Assembly: GCA_003344405.1 (NCBI GenBank) | Contig: NOWV01000046.1 | Span: 62,001 to 126,000, forward strand | Direction: 5' to 3' | From: Trichoplax sp. H2 | Lineage: Eukaryota; Placozoa; Uniplacotomia; Trichoplacea | Length of the DNA stretch: 64,000 nucleotides | Shown: positions 14,573 through 39,690 of the stretch, piece by piece | How the letters are laid out: the number at the start of each line of letters is the position of its first letter | Position numbering within the stretch: the first letter of the stretch is position 1 | The notes under the pieces: generated by a model | The model's database searches: none | What the model was told of the DNA's origin: nothing | Seen by the model: the letters and a program-made list of their open reading frames with translations, nothing else | Translations under genes and position numbers: made by a program

Positions 14573-15268
14573 TAATATTAATAGCAACTAAAAACTTCAT
14601 GACTTTACTTAAAATCATATTCAATGCAAATATTTTTACTAACCATTCAATTTTCACCATCAAGTGAACTACTTTTATCATTATAAGTTAAGTAAGCTTT
14701 ATTGCTGTGTGAACATTTATAAGTCACAATCGATATTAGAATATGATATACATAGTAATTAAAGACATCGTACAGTATTGTACGACAGCACTTCTTCTTA
14801 AAGACAACAATTTTTTAAATACAATAATAATACACAATACCGTAAATACAAGTTAAAGAAGGTAGCTACAAGGCTCACTTGCTGCTATCAATGTAACTAT
14901 GTACTTAAAGAATTTATAATGAATTACTTAATAAAGGCATAATTATTATTAAATATTAAAAAGATTTACTAGGGATTTCAATGAGTAATCAGAAATTTAT
15001 GATATGTCGTAACAATCATGTTATAATAGTATTATGATAACGCAGAAAATGATCTTGAAATTTACTGAAGTTACAATTTTTCAGGAACTCAATTACAGGA
15101 ACGACATAAATGCATTCAGAATGCCAATAACTACTAGTATGTAATCATTTCATATAAATCAGCAGCACATCACAGATTCACATATGCAGGTATTGATTAA
15201 TGACTGCGCTTAAAGCACAATAAGAAATATTCACCAAACATCAACAACAATTGCTGTTACATTAATTT
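14573..15268. other. Short spacer between converging 3' ends
   Basis: This 0.7 kb separates the 3' ends of PKA RII (+) and PFKFB copy B (-), which converge on it. I see no gene. It should contain both 3' UTRs. A small imperfect palindrome (CGTACAGTATTGTACG) lies near 14769. Confidence 0.6.
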
Positions 15269-19502
<4,234 letters not shown>

Positions 19503-20336
19503 TCAAAGTTGGCAACAACTTTATGATACAAGGATAGAAGAGGAGGAAAAGGAAAAGAAAAGAACGGACAAAATACTAGTATCATTCAAGCAACTCCACC
19601 ATCGATTTGATAATCTGTCATGAATGAGCATAAGTAAATTGCAGATTGCTATCTTGGATGATTACTTTAGGCATAAATGATAGTAGTGAAGTTGTCCTAC
19701 GTGGTTATATGGGAATGCAGATTGGGGAGTTGTTATTTTGGTAGCAGAGCAGTAAGCAATGTTGGATAGACTGGCAAAGGGCATACATTAATGACATGTG
19801 ATACAATTTAACAATACTGATGGCTAAAAATACTGTGCAAAGAGCGTGAAATCCGCCCGATTGTTGCTTGCTATCACGTTGTCAGCTCGCGCCTTAAATA
19901 AATAATGAATTATTATCGGAAGTTCTTAATATAATAAAGAGGGAGGAGAAATAAGAGAGATCCAAAATTACAGTCGATAGGCAAGAATCTTCCCATGGAT
20001 GTTATTGTTCCAAGTAGAATAAATCCATGATTGTATATACATCTGTCTACGCAGCATATACCTAGTCGAAGTCATGTAGAATGTCATTATTACTATTTTA
20101 TTTTTGGATGGATCGATCTCTACTTTGGCCTACCATTCTAATGTGTTTGCATCGTAAGCTTCAAGCTGGCAACAGTGTATTGATTCTATTCAGGTTTACA
20201 ACAGATTCGTATGCAGAATCGGAATATTGTACAATATGCAAACTTTCTCTTGAATACAAATAAATAAATAAAAACACTTGCAATAACGATGAAAAGATAG
20301 ATATAGCAATGACGTCGAGTGTTTGGGATAAAATTT

Positions 20337-20347
20337 GGGGGGGGGGG
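20337..20347. repeat. Homopolymer G11
   Basis: Eleven consecutive G residues in otherwise AT-rich DNA. I did not see another G or C run of this length. It could be a real mononucleotide repeat or a sequencing-length artefact. Confidence 0.9.
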
Positions 20348-21022
20348 CAATCCAATAGAGCATAGGAAGAATGTTAAAGGGAATCCCTTTCAACTACAGC
20401 CTATTTCAATTTGATCTCTACCGTGTTGTCGTGATAGAAAAGTAGAAAGTAGAGTCTTATTTCTATGTCAATAAGGAATGGACGAGAGTATGTTAATTAA
20501 ATTGAAGTTTGAATGATCCGATGATGGAGTAAGATCTAGTAAGATAATTGATCGACCTATACTGTAAGCGCTCCAGTACCATCGGCTGGATTGAGTAAAT
20601 ATATTTTATTTATGATGCCTACTTTTCATCCTTGCTGGAGCTATCTAAAAGTCTATCAATCTTTAATGTACTTTGCGTGCTGTGTATACAGTATGTGTAG
20701 TAAGGGAGACTACGGATATGGCCGACGTACCTACAAGGAAAAATTGGGAAATTTATTTGGCGATCGGTAAAACAGCTTCAACCAAGGCATAAAAGAATTG
20801 TAAGCAAACTAAGCTACGTGATGATTTTGGCAGTTCTCATTAAATAATTATGAAGTGGTATACACGGTACGACACGGTATGCAAAAACTTAAACAGCAGC
20901 TGTATCATGCCTAAGGAGGGCAGCCAACTCTTTGCAGGGACTCAGCATAGAAGTAGTACATCCTAAAGAATGCTAATCATTTACAGCGGTATATATTTAT
21001 TTGGTAGCATGTACTGAAGCCA

Positions 21023-21343
21023 CTTTAAGGATACCAACATCACAGGATTCATGAGTTGATGGCGTAGATGGCCGACAACGAAAAACTTACTCTGCAAAAT
21101 TTCTGCAGCATACCGCTGTAAATGATTAACATTCTGCTTTAAGGATACCAAGATCACAGGATTTATGAGTTGATGGCGTAGAATGGCCGACAACGAAAAG
21201 CTTACTCTGCAAAATTTCTGCAGCATACCGCTGTATATGATTAACATTCTGCTTTAAGGATACCAAGATCACAGGATTTATGAGTTGATGGCGTAGAATG
21301 GCCGAGAACGAAAAGCTTACTCTGCAAAGTTTCTGCAGCATAA
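21023..21343. repeat. ~115-bp tandem triplication
   Basis: Three head-to-tail units start at CTTTAAGGATACCAA (21023, 21137, 21252). Each contains CACAGGATT-ATGAGTTGATGGCG, then GAATGGCCGA-AACGAAAA-CTTACTCTGC and TTTCTGCAGCATA. Copies are nearly identical, much younger than the repeats in the AT-rich flanks. Open frames on the minus strand here are a by-product of the repetition. Confidence 0.9.
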
Positions 21344-23590
21344 CTGTTCTTATTTCTCCTTCTCCGATTCCATCGATAGTAATTTGGCAAAATGGAATTA
21401 CATGCAGTGCTATAGTAGATCAAGTATCAACTTGCAAGCAAGATTTTCCATTACAATATTTTGTAGTATGATTGGACACATGTGACCTGAGAAACTTTCA
21501 CAAGCATGAATATTTTAATAGTGTGGAGTAATTCCAAGGTTCTATGTTATGAATCCAATTAGTGTACTGTATGTATACGAATATATATATACACAGTATC
21601 AATATCAAAATGAAAATACTGGACATCAGTTACTTTAATTTTTAGAAATTGAAATTCCAACAGTTAATCTTAACGAGCTGTATTGAGAAATAAGTAGGAT
21701 AAAATGATATAACAACAAATAGCATCTTGACATTTTCAAGATGACATACTGAATCTATTTTAATATACTGCATACTCGTATAAGTGGTATCGCTATCTTG
21801 ACTGTTAAAGTAATTAGGGACTTTGTCCATATTGCAGTATCTCGTCGGGTATTGATGATTCTTCTACAAAAGTAATGACTGTTGTTTGACTGAAAACTCC
21901 ATCGAATTATACTAACACATTTCGTCATCAATGTCAACAATCAGCACTATATTGTCCGACATAGTTAAAGGATAATCCCATACTATTCGGCAGTACTACG
22001 ATCAAAGGGCACAGTATATCAACAATTTTACTACAGGTAGCAGGATAACAGATTAAGCCATTATGTATATAAAAAGGTTCTATCATTCAATTCTCTTACG
22101 TGTATGGGAAAATTCTTCAGATTCTTCCTGAGGTGTAGCCGAATCATCGAATAGTGACGACATGATCTAACCATACATAGGACAAATAGTTAAATGATAT
22201 GTATGTACAAGATACTTTATTAATTAGCCATGCTATCAGACACTATGAATACACCCCTCTGTGTACAATCTATCGCATTGAATAATTATGATATCAATAC
22301 CTATCGTTGATTGAAATTAGGATTGTATATACGTGGATAAAAAGGATACTTGAAAGGGGACTCCAAATGTCAGCAAGGATATTGACGATCTAAATAGTGT
22401 TGATCAAAGTCGTCAAAGTTGAATTTCATTGTGTATGAAGTTAATCTACTCCTCTCTACAATTAGATGATTACAAATCATTGAAGTTATGTTAAGTTCTT
22501 AGTCTATCAGCATCACTGTCTTGTACATTGGTATAACTGGTAAGCTTATGATGGATAATGATTCTTGTTTTATCTTTAACCTCACTATTTAGCAGAAACG
22601 TAGCATGAATAAATAAGGGGATGAAAAAAAAGTTCACAGTCAAAATGAACGGTTGTTGTTGGTTATACTATGGAATCGCTGATGCCTACTGTACAGTATG
22701 GATATTTGGATAGTCAATGTACGATTTTAAAGTATTGACAACTAGGTTTCGACTACAAGACATGATTATCCACTGATCGATTGGAATACCCGACACTAGG
22801 CGTCCAATAGTCAACACCAATCTTGATCATCCAGGTCGTTGGTTATCCCTTTGTAAAGATGGAAATGTCTTGAGATCCAACTCGTTGTACTTTTTACAAT
22901 ACCGTGGAAAATGTACCCAGTAGAATCTACTCTATCGATTGAGCTAATCCTCTACAAGGATGGCTCGATTGGAAGATCCATTCCATCAGGCTTGGTAGTC
23001 GGTGTATATTGATTATTTACTAATATCGTGCATCATCGACTGTTTACGATAAGTCAATTAATTTACTACTCGTCTATTTGATGAACTGCAGTCATGGTTT
23101 TACACTTAAGACACAAGATTGAACTTAACTGCAATGAGAATGTTGTTAGCTTAGGCAGTACCAGGCTAGCCAGTTCGATCGTTCAAGAATGAATTAATAG
23201 AAGATTGTCGATGGAAGAATTCCAAGCTTAGCAGGAAAAGGATTCAACGCCTAACTCGCTTTTAGGTCGTTGTTGTTTACTTAATAATATTGCGTTTTGA
23301 GCCAGCAGCGGAACCAAGTGGACCCATCCTGGCCGTGAGTGACTAACTCCTATACCGTCGGTTCAATGTGTGCAAAAAGATTGTCGTATAGAGCGTGGTC
23401 GTAGCTCAAGTCGTGACCCTAGAATTGAATGTATTTTGACTCGTCTTAGCAATCGGATTGTGGATGATAGTATGAAAGAGAGACGGAGGTCAAGAGATGA
23501 CATTTGATTTGCACGGCATCGAACACCCAGCGGGTACGGTGGCACTTTTATTCCGTCTACTGTAGTATTGTTGAAGAGAGAGTAGGGCGG

Positions 23591-23700
23591 TCGTACCGGG
23601 TACCCGGTTTCGTACCATCAAGATCGACATGGCTACCCGGGTACCCGATTTGTATACTCATCAATACATCGACATGGCTACCCGGGTACCCGAATATTTT
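23591..23700. repeat. ~45-bp GC-rich repeat with palindromic core
   Basis: The sequence GGCTACCCGGGTACCCGA occurs at 23631-23648 and 23676-23693, both preceded by ATCGACAT, a period of 45 bp. A degenerate version (TCGTACCGGGTACCCGGTTT) lies at 23591-23610 and a relic (AACCCGGGTGCA) near 23714. The core nests the self-complementary words CCCGGG and GGGTACCC. Confidence 0.85.
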
Positions 23701-23938
23701 ACCCGAGTTTGGAAACCCGGGTGCAATCCCTAGGCCGCTGTACCCTTGTTGGAGAGGAAAGGGGAAAACAACCGTTCGTTGGCCAAAATGAGAGTCCCGA
23801 CATTTGTTATTGGTCATTTTACTATATAGAAACTCTAGTTGATGTCGAATCCCTCTATCTACTTCACGTCTAGAGACTGGAGCAGCCATCGACTTGATGG
23901 AAGCCTGGTCTGGCCGCTTACTCTCTTTTACACAGAGT

Positions 23939-23993
23939 GTACAGTGTACAGTCTCCTATCCGGAATTGCTCAACTATGTACTGTACACTGTAC
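23939..23993. repeat. Perfect 14-bp inverted repeat
   Basis: GTACAGTGTACAGT at 23939-23952 is the exact reverse complement of ACTGTACACTGTAC at 23980-23993, with a 27-bp loop. It could be a hairpin or a paired protein-binding site. Related GTACAGT/ACTGTAC words cluster in the other divergent spacer near 39.9-40.3 kb. Confidence 0.85.
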
Positions 23994-24350
23994 TCTTCCT
24001 CGTCGATAGTGGTAACGGAGCGGTACAACTACTGTCCAGTGTATCGTGTAGAGAGTCCGAGACCTACGTATAGTATAGTGAGTTGAGTAGTCCATGGGGT
24101 ACAACCGTGGACTAATGGACTCTTGTCATTTCCAGTAGTCTGTCCGACTGGAGTCACTGGGGTGACAGGCTGTTACGTTACGTGGTGCAACAGCGCATCA
24201 CACTGAAATAGTAATGAATGACCGTTACGGTACGGTACTGGTACGTCAGCGCTGGCCCCACACGTCAGTTCAAGGACCCGTTCTAGCCTGGGCCACTCGC
24301 ATCGTTGTTGGCAGCCATTGCCCTGGCAGTCTTTCCATTCCACCTTCTCG

Positions 24351-24400
24351 CCATTTCTGGCTATTTCTGGCTATTTCTGGCCATTTCTCACCATTTCTCA
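24351..24400. repeat. Decamer repeat, five copies
   Basis: Five consecutive 10-mers of the form C(C/T)ATTTCT(GG/CA) lie about 200 bp upstream of the PFKFB copy A start codon, probably in its leader or proximal promoter. Confidence 0.85.
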
Positions 24401-24596
24401 CCATTGATAGGAGTTGGACGATCCAATTGGATTAAGGCAGCCCTTGAAACGCTGATGAACATTAATTCATCACTATCAGTCAAGATTGAAAACCATTTGC
24501 AAACAACTTGCAACAAAGTCAATTGTATTGACGCTTGACTCCGTTGAACTCTTTTGCAATCTTGCCTGCAATCCAGTTGTTGTTGATTGATCCAAG

Positions 24597-31521
<6,925 letters not shown>

Positions 31522-32747
31522 ATCTTATCTTACCAGATCTTTGACTAGCAGTAAAGACTATAATTAAATATCTTAAAAGTTATATTGATATCTATATTGC
31601 TAATTATCAATATTAATTTACAAAGACAGTGATTTCAAATAAATTTTGTATTGCCTTTCTCATATTCATATTTATGAGGATGCTTTATACAGTATATGCT
31701 GAATTAATTTAACAAAAAGATGATGTATTATCTGTGCATTTGATTTCAATAATTCTACTTCCTATAAGATTGTAATTACTATAGAAGGCTACATATTTGA
31801 AAATTGATATTTTGAATAAAGTTTTTAATGGATAATGGTGCATGACTGAATGTATCAGCTAGAAAATATATTATATTACCAATAGTTCGTTTAAATCTGT
31901 TTACGAAAGCTAGTGCAGCTTGATAACGTAAATAAGCTGATAACTACCCAAGCATTGTCGATTAGTAGCTATAATATAGTAAAATAAAGTAATACTATAG
32001 ATTTATAGACAATTACAGAGTATTTTAATTACTTTTAGCCGATAATGATTATCATATTAGTAGAAGTAACAGCAACAATTTTACGATAATAACGTTAACT
32101 AGCTAGCATCCAATATTAGTTTTATTCGAACGCAAATTTCATAATCAAATAAGCATTCATAGAGCTTATGATGGTGTATTATTGTTTATTGTTATACGTA
32201 AGTAATTTTTGTCGCCAATACGCATAGAACGTCAGTGAAGTATACTCTATTGTATGCATTCTACGCTGATAAGTAAAAGCTACCATTATTACTTTTCTAC
32301 AAATCATGAATAATATTATACTGTACGTTGCAGCTCTAGATCATAACAAGCTCAAAAATTTCGCATACGTATACGTACTTCTAACAAATGAATACTTAAG
32401 CGTTACATCGATGGTTTATTCAATACAAAAATATGTTATGAAAGACAAAAGACATATATATATATCTTATTTACAACTTATAAGTATCGTGAAACAAATC
32501 TAAAGGCTTAGAAATATAAATTTGAATACAATAAAGCGTTTAGAACTCTTGGAAAGATAACAGCAAAAGAGTGGATAAATATAATAAAAGAAATATTTGT
32601 GTCTTAATATTCTATAGCAAATACAAAGTACCATAATCTTAATACTAAACATTATTACTAAACAGATTATCAAATTACTACGAAATGATTAATCATTTTG
32701 ATATAAGCTAACAATTATGGCTGCATACTTGATTCTATGTGGCGGCC
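31522..32747. other. Spacer between converging 3' ends
   Basis: 1.2 kb between the 3' ends of PFKFB copy A (+) and DD3-3-like copy C (-). No gene seen. An AATAAA at about 31638 is a candidate poly(A) signal for PFKFB-A, about 120 nt after the distal stop; another lies near 31816. Confidence 0.55.
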
Positions 32748-35700
32748 TTACACTTTTGATTGAAGTGAGCGATGTATATTTCTCGCGCGATTAGCTAAGT
32801 TAGCCCATGCCTCTGGGCGACGTCTGAAGTAAATGATAGATCCAATAATAACCACAAGTCCAGCTACAATGGCAATAACGATTCCGGCGATGGCTGCAGT
32901 GGCTGGCTGGGTCCTTGCTACGTAAAGTCCACCTTCGCGTTGACTAAATCTAGCAATATTATTCTCAATAGTAACATTGGGTACTCTTGTCCATGATTGA
33001 GCATTAATATAACTTGAGTGATAGATATGAATCTCTGATGAAATCTGAGAATCAAGCTTCAAAGTCACATCAAAAGATTTTGATGAAAAATTGGTGAAAG
33101 GATAAACGACCAAAAAATCGCTTGCGTAGCCATCTCCAACATTTACTGTACCATGAGCTTGCTTTATACGCTGTTCTCCATCATTACGATTCCACATTTC
33201 AAGTCGAATATTAACAAGCGACTCTAATGCACCCTGTTGGATCCATAACCCTTGTTGATTGCTTTAATGACATACGTACATAAATACATATATATGTTAT
33301 TACGTCTTCTCAAGTCATACACATATATATATATATAATATATATAACTCGTAAATATATGTGTAAATCAGTGTAATTGAGCTATTATTCTTCCTTAAGT
33401 TAATTGCAGTATAACATACCTTCCGCTAACCGTCAAATTCCCACCGTTCCAACCAATTTTCTTTTCAGATATAACATAATCTATCACGACAATCCGGCCC
33501 TTTTGGCTGCGATTAGAAAAATTATTATTTCTTGTCGACATGTAGTAGTACACACCATTAGATGTAACTTTTCGCGGTCCTAAGTCAAAATAAGTGCCTG
33601 CATCATCCAATTCGGACATTTCACCACCAAATTGATCTAGCAGTGAGAGTAAAGTGTAAGCATTAAGCTCAATATCATAACTTAAATACCGTTAGAATCA
33701 ACAGTAGAAATTAGAACTGCTATTTTAACGGAGTTACTAAGTACTGCAACTATAATCATAGTACATAAAAACTGAAACATGAATTAAAGTACTGATGCAT
33801 TTCTCAATGAAACACTAGAGCCTAAACTTACTTGGTGATAAGAGGGCTAAGTTTACCAAATCTTGTGCTGAAAATCCTGTGAAATTGGACCTTGCTAACA
33901 TACTGGGATAGTTATTGCCCCAGTGACCAAATTGACTAGATCTAGTACTACCTTCTGGATAGTTTTTATTCCTTAACATGACGATGTTAGACCTATCTGT
34001 ACCAGCCCTTCCTTGACCGTCGTTATTATTAGGATTAGTATTGGAACCAGTCCATCTATATTCAATATCAATATTAACATATTAGGCATTAAGAGCCTAA
34101 ACATAATCTTTTATTGATAGTAAAAATTAAAAAAATTATTATCACAAACTTACTGGACATGAACGTAGCTATTCTTAGACACCATTAATGTATTGGGCAC
34201 AAAATCATACTCCACAGCAGGATAAACTTGAACAATATTACCACGCTTTCCTCGAACATTTAAATTATGTATCAACTTATCTTCCAATTCTTTCGGTCTT
34301 TTGCGAATAGCAAATCGATGAGAACTAACAAAAGGTACACAGATAAGATTATGCAATCTATAGCAATGTTGGCTAATCATGGAAAATAATACTAATGTAG
34401 TGAAGAAATAGCTAATATATTAACTTACCGATCTTGAAAAGTTCGTCCAAACTGATTAGTATTAATGGCTAACTGCAATTTAAAGCCGCTATTGCCAATC
34501 TTTTTAAATACTCGAACGTTAGGATTTTGTTCATAAACATAACCTCGGTTTTCTCCTTCTGTCTGGTTCAAGTTAAATCTACTGTGAACATCTAACCACG
34601 TTGGCTCATTCACTTTAACGCTATTTAAGGTAGAATTAATATCACCACTCCAGCCGTCAAATTCTTTGGTGGAAATGTTATATCTAGGGTAGTTAATATT
34701 TTACAGGTAACCAAGTTAAGAAACTTTGATTACTTTTACATTATTATAGAACGTATTATACACAGCAGAGATATTTTTGCTTTACCTCATTCGTAATACG
34801 CAATTTTCATGAAAATCATTTGGAATGGTCCAATTATACATCATTGGATAGCCACCTTTTGTGTTACCCAAATGGTTATCTCTACTCCAATCAGCTTCAC
34901 GACAGTCTGGAGCTGGGATACCATGAGATGGATACTCCGACCATTTACCCCGCGTACCGTTTGGATCATTGCTTGGATAGACTAAGTTCTACAAATATTA
35001 AGGGAGATCATATGTTCAAGTTGTTAGTCAGTAACGAAATGCCTTTTTTATTTCCTTAAATTATTTGGCTTACTTCACAATCTTTCTTATTATTTGGTAT
35101 AAAATCTTTGGAATTTCGCATGATATGAAAGCGATAGTAAGCATTTGGCACAACACACTGCCACCGTGACTTAACGTTGTGACTTTCTGCTTTGTAGTAA
35201 GGGCATCTAGTTGGCTCGGAAGTAAGGATGGCAATATCCTAAAGGAGGTATCCACCATCCCAATAGAATAACAATTCTAACTTTAATAATATATCAGGAA
35301 TAAATTCAGCAATCTTGAAATACAAAATGAAATTACCTTCCATTGTGTGTGATGCCAGTAAGGGTAATAATCTCTTTCTTCAGGGCATTCATAGCCTCGT
35401 CGAGTACCAGCAGGATTCTGTCTAGTATAGATTGCACCGTTGCCTTTTAACTTCTATGAATTCAATTGATTAGGAAATTTACAAAGAATTTCAGTAACAA
35501 GTCATTTATTAAAGAGAAATGATTTTAACATTGATTAATGATACTCTACGATCAATGATATAAATCGCTAACAATATCTGCACAATGGTTACAATTACGT
35601 TTTGTTCTTTTGATTTTCATTACCTGATCAGCAGTAAATAAGCCTTTGTTACGAGTTCGATGTTCGCAGAGTTTGTAACTGTCGTAAGTTTCATGCATCC

Positions 35701-38700
35701 CATATCTGTATTACATGGACGAAATAATGTACGTAAATAAAGTGTTATCTACTCTAGAAGCGTACTTATGAATTCGACTAAAATCGAAGTATTATGCGGC
35801 CCACTGATCCTTTGTGTATTAAAAGTAATCATATACTACTATATATAGCGTAATCTATCGTTATATGGACGTATGAAATAAAAAGTGTACTACATCAACA
35901 AAAATTTTTAGATGGGTTAGCATGCTACATTGGACTACGTCTAATTACTCAAGTTACGTAGTTAGTCGATTACCTGATGTCACGATTGCAATCATAGTTA
36001 CTACACCCTGTTGGTGATTTCGGAATGGTCCTATTAAATTACCGACATAATTTACAATTTTAATGATGGCTGAAGGGCATCAATGGCTATGCAGTATTCG
36101 ATCAATTTTTCCTATTAATACCTGGTAGTAACACCATCACGGATTAAATCATGACACATGTACTGCAAGATCAAATTGCAGTGGTTATTAGGATTGTTGC
36201 ACGAATGTTGGTTCGTCCTATGTGATATTTAGTTATAGGTAACGAAATAGTTACATGTTAACAACCTGATAAAAAAATGCGTTGAATGCAAGATAGCGCA
36301 TAGCATCGATAGCTAGTAATGAATCAACAATGACGACTATTAGATTTAATTGATTGACTGAAATATTGAGGTAAAAACAGTATGTACAAACTTACCATTC
36401 AATATTCAAGACCGTACCAGCATAATAATACAAGTTTCCAACATTGTATCCACCGCGATTATTGTTTTCAGAATTAAAGAGCCTAAAGAGAGAGAGATTA
36501 ATGTTTTATATTAAAATGATAGCGTAACAAAATGCTACTTTACTTGTTTTATTGGATGTATTCAGAACTACGGGTTTACTGTATGTTTGGTTAACTAAGT
36601 ATCGCCGTCCAATTACTGTACATCCAAAAAATAATGATGATAATAACAACGGCGTCGATATCATCAAGCTACCGATAGATATTACAGTATTTGCAAGTAG
36701 CATGAATAGCTAATACTACAATCTTTCTATCCTATCGTACGCTGCTAAAACTGCAAAAAGTACAGTTAGTGTTGAAAAATTTACCTTGCGCATAGTATAG
36801 TATTACGGCACTAAGAAACGTAATTGGGTAGTAGAAACTAGATACTAACAATTGTAAAGAAATGCCATACTTTATACTCTACACTATTGCCTGTAGTATT
36901 TTTATTTGTCACGAGTTAATCTGATGTTCTGGCAGCGAAAAGACGCCATCATCATAATACTATTTCAATCGATCTAATAACAACACAGCCAGAAATCACG
37001 CTATTAATGCATCATTGACGGTCACTAATTGCCAAAGACGATGCGCATCACTACTGTAAGCATTAGTATAGACTTGTGATTTATTAAAGTTATCGTTACT
37101 AGCGAGTTCTAAATGATTCTTCGCACATCACCGTATGCAGTTAACCCATTGAGTATCATTAAAACTGACCTGTTGGCATTGGCACGAGGTCTAGTAGCTT
37201 CGTCCAGACGATTATTACTTCCTCTAAATAAAAGGATATATTCATCAAGAATTAGAAATTAAGCGTTGAATTATGTACAAAATTGAGATCGAAAATGGGA
37301 ATCTAGCCTAGGAGAAAAGTCCCCCCAAAATACATTACATTTTATAACGTTAATCTGGGTATTTACTCGTATAGAGAGATCAATGTCAGTCAACTGCAGC
37401 GAAAGTGATGTGCATCACATTCAGTTGGTATGGGTTGGAGTATTTTGTTATTAACCTTTTTAATATCATTGCAAATATCTCCATTGCCTGGTCATGTAAT
37501 GTAGACGATAAGTGTATTAGTATAATTACTCTTTTACAGTTATTAACATACTAGTGGAATGATATCATATCACTTGGTATTTTTCAATATTGTGTACTGT
37601 ATTTGCCCTGTGTGATAAAGACTGATTCTCTTTCTACATTGAATATCGTGCGAAAATTATATACATACAGTATATAGTTAATCGGTAGTACTGCAGCATT
37701 GACTACATCATCGATCAAGAAAATCCCATAGGACAAATCATTTATTCATTATAGTATTAATCTACTGAGGCTAAAAGCGTTGTTAAGGGCGATTGATACT
37801 ATCATCTTGATCATACAGTTGTGAAAATACAGTAGTGCAACGGTGGATTGATAGTCATTTGGTAACTATCGTCCTAGATAAGTTGAGTGTAATTAGGGAC
37901 TAAGGGTAATTACTGAAAGTGTAATAATATCGACAATGAAGAGATGTGAAGTAGCAAGTATTGGTAAATTAGTCATAGGCTAATAGTTGCGACTTGTAGT
38001 AGGTTGACAATACCATCGATATTCAAGCTCTAGTCGTCCATGATAGTACTACCGTTATTATGGTTCTAAACTAAAGTAGATCAGCAGTAGATAAATATAA
38101 TGATAATGGATAAAGTAAGGGTAATTCACGGCCATTACTCAAGCTCTAGTTGTCCATGACAGTATTACAGTCATAAGATAAAGTATACTCGTATAATTAA
38201 TCTCGATAAATTGAATAATGCTGTTGTTGACGGCGATCGAATACGATCACAGTGCAAGTAAGTAAGTAACGATTGGTTGATATTTTCTTCTAGTACTGTA
38301 GTACCACTTGATATCATAAGATAAAGTCAAGTAGATATTGGACTTGTCCTTGTTCCACTTACTTTATCTATTCCTTACAGTACAGTATCCTATGGCTAAG
38401 TGGAAGACAAAGTGTTGCTGAGGGCAACCGAATACGATCCTATCGATGACATTGATATATCCAGTAGTGGTACTGATCATGATTGATCGACATTATTTCT
38501 ACTCGTTGGTGATGATAAGATTAGTTAGTAGATATAGAGTCGATCAATAACGGACAGTTAAGGGCAATCATTCGAATACACTAATAGAGCAGGTGGCAAG
38601 TACTACAGAATTCCTTATTGCCCCGATAAAATAAAAATTGTAACTGTTGTTTATGGGCGATCGATTACTGTATTTGATAACAAGTGGTAAATTGTCGAAT

Positions 38701-38814
38701 GTTAGTCTAAAGTTATTGTTTGTTTTTCTACCTTGGATTATGGAGGTATACATCGCCATGGACAAAAAGGATAGCATGAAGAATGAATAGCAAGATCGCT
38801 ATGAATTTCACCAT
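32748..38814 (-). CDS. DD3-3-like extracellular protein with C-terminal membrane anchor (copy C)
   Basis: Resembles Dictyostelium protein DD3-3 and its animal relatives; function not established. I join 14 exons into 789 aa: 38814-38732, 37223-37170, 36482-36396, 36217-36122, 36030-35974, 35705-35624, 35450-35337, 35238-35074, 34988-34786, 34683-34429, 34324-34154, 34055-33828, 33680-33420, 33261-32748. Exon 1 encodes a signal peptide ([14 protein letters not shown]...) ending just before DVYLHNPR, the family's N-terminal motif. Further blocks: [105 protein letters not shown] and [12 protein letters not shown] hydrophobic segment at about 741-764 followed by RRRPEAW makes it a type I membrane protein. 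It diverges from copy D at 41318. The exon 12-13 join needs a weak GTTTAG donor. Confident in family; exon 12-13 uncertain. Confidence 0.9.
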
Positions 38815-39110
38815 CTTTAGTAATCCCACCGTATTCTATTTACGCGTACTGTAGTTGGCCAACGAAAACTATTTCCACCAATTCCACTGAGTGTAAGATT
38901 TTTTTTCAATTTTGGACACTCTTGTTTCTTGATATTGATTCAAGATTGAAAGATTAGTTTTTGTAATGAAGTTTGCTGTATAATGCTTGAACTCTTTGGT
39001 AGTTATAGATGGAATTGAACGGATTCAAAATGATCATGTAGAAATTATAATGGACGATGAAAGGTAATTTTTGTTATTATTGGAGAAAAACGGTGATCTC
39101 CAAAAGCGAA

Positions 39111-39690
39111 GCGGAAATGTTGGCTTTAAAGTAAATAGTTCCCTGATAATGAATCGTTGGGTGGGTCACTGGTGCAAATGAACGTTGAGCAAATCAATCA
39201 AGTAAAGCAGTGAATGATGAAGAAATGCAATCCAAGTCAATCAATCAACGAAAGCGGTGGTATCCAAAAGCCAAGACCAAGCCGAAGCAGGAAGCAAGCG
39301 GAAATGTTGGTTTTAAAGTAAAATAGTTCCCTGATAATTCAATCGTTGGGTGGGTCACTGGTGCAAATCAATCGAGTAAAGCAGTGAAGGATGAAGAAAT
39401 GCAATCCAAGTCAATCAATCAACGAAAGCGGTGGTATCCAAAAGCCAAGACCAAGCCGAAGCAGGAAGCAAACGGAAATGTTGGCCCCTTAAAGTAAATA
39501 GTTCCTTGATAATGAATCGTTGGGTGGGTCACTAGTGCTAATCAACATGGACAAATCAATCAAGCAAAGCAGTGAACGGCAATAAGAATGGAGTAAATGA
39601 TGGAAGAAATGCAATCCAAGTCAATCAATGGACGAAAGTGGCGATTTCCAAAGGCGAAGACCAAGTCAAGAAGGAAGCGAGCGTCAAGGT
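39111..39690. repeat. ~180-bp tandem repeat, three copies plus a partial
   Basis: Units begin at GCGGAAATGTTGG (39111, 39298, 39472), with a diverged fourth start near 39681. Shared text: ATAGTTCCCTGATAAT, AATCGTTGGGTGGGTCACT, GAAATGCAATCCAAGTCAAT and AACGAAAGCGGTGG. High identity suggests recent expansion. Located 0.3-0.9 kb upstream of the copy C start codon. Confidence 0.9.

Noticed and set aside
20981-21423. Overlapping 60-88 aa minus-strand frames
   Set aside because: They read through the 115-bp tandem repeat in shifting frames and repeat themselves; no independent coding evidence.
23504-23889. Long frames on both strands over the GC-rich repeat
   Set aside because: Open frames follow from the 45-bp period and low stop density in GC-rich DNA; no domain recognised on either strand.
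34820-35059. Plus-strand frame over DD3-3-like copy C exon 9
   Set aside because: Antisense shadow; the minus strand carries the conserved APDC and RDNHLGNT blocks.
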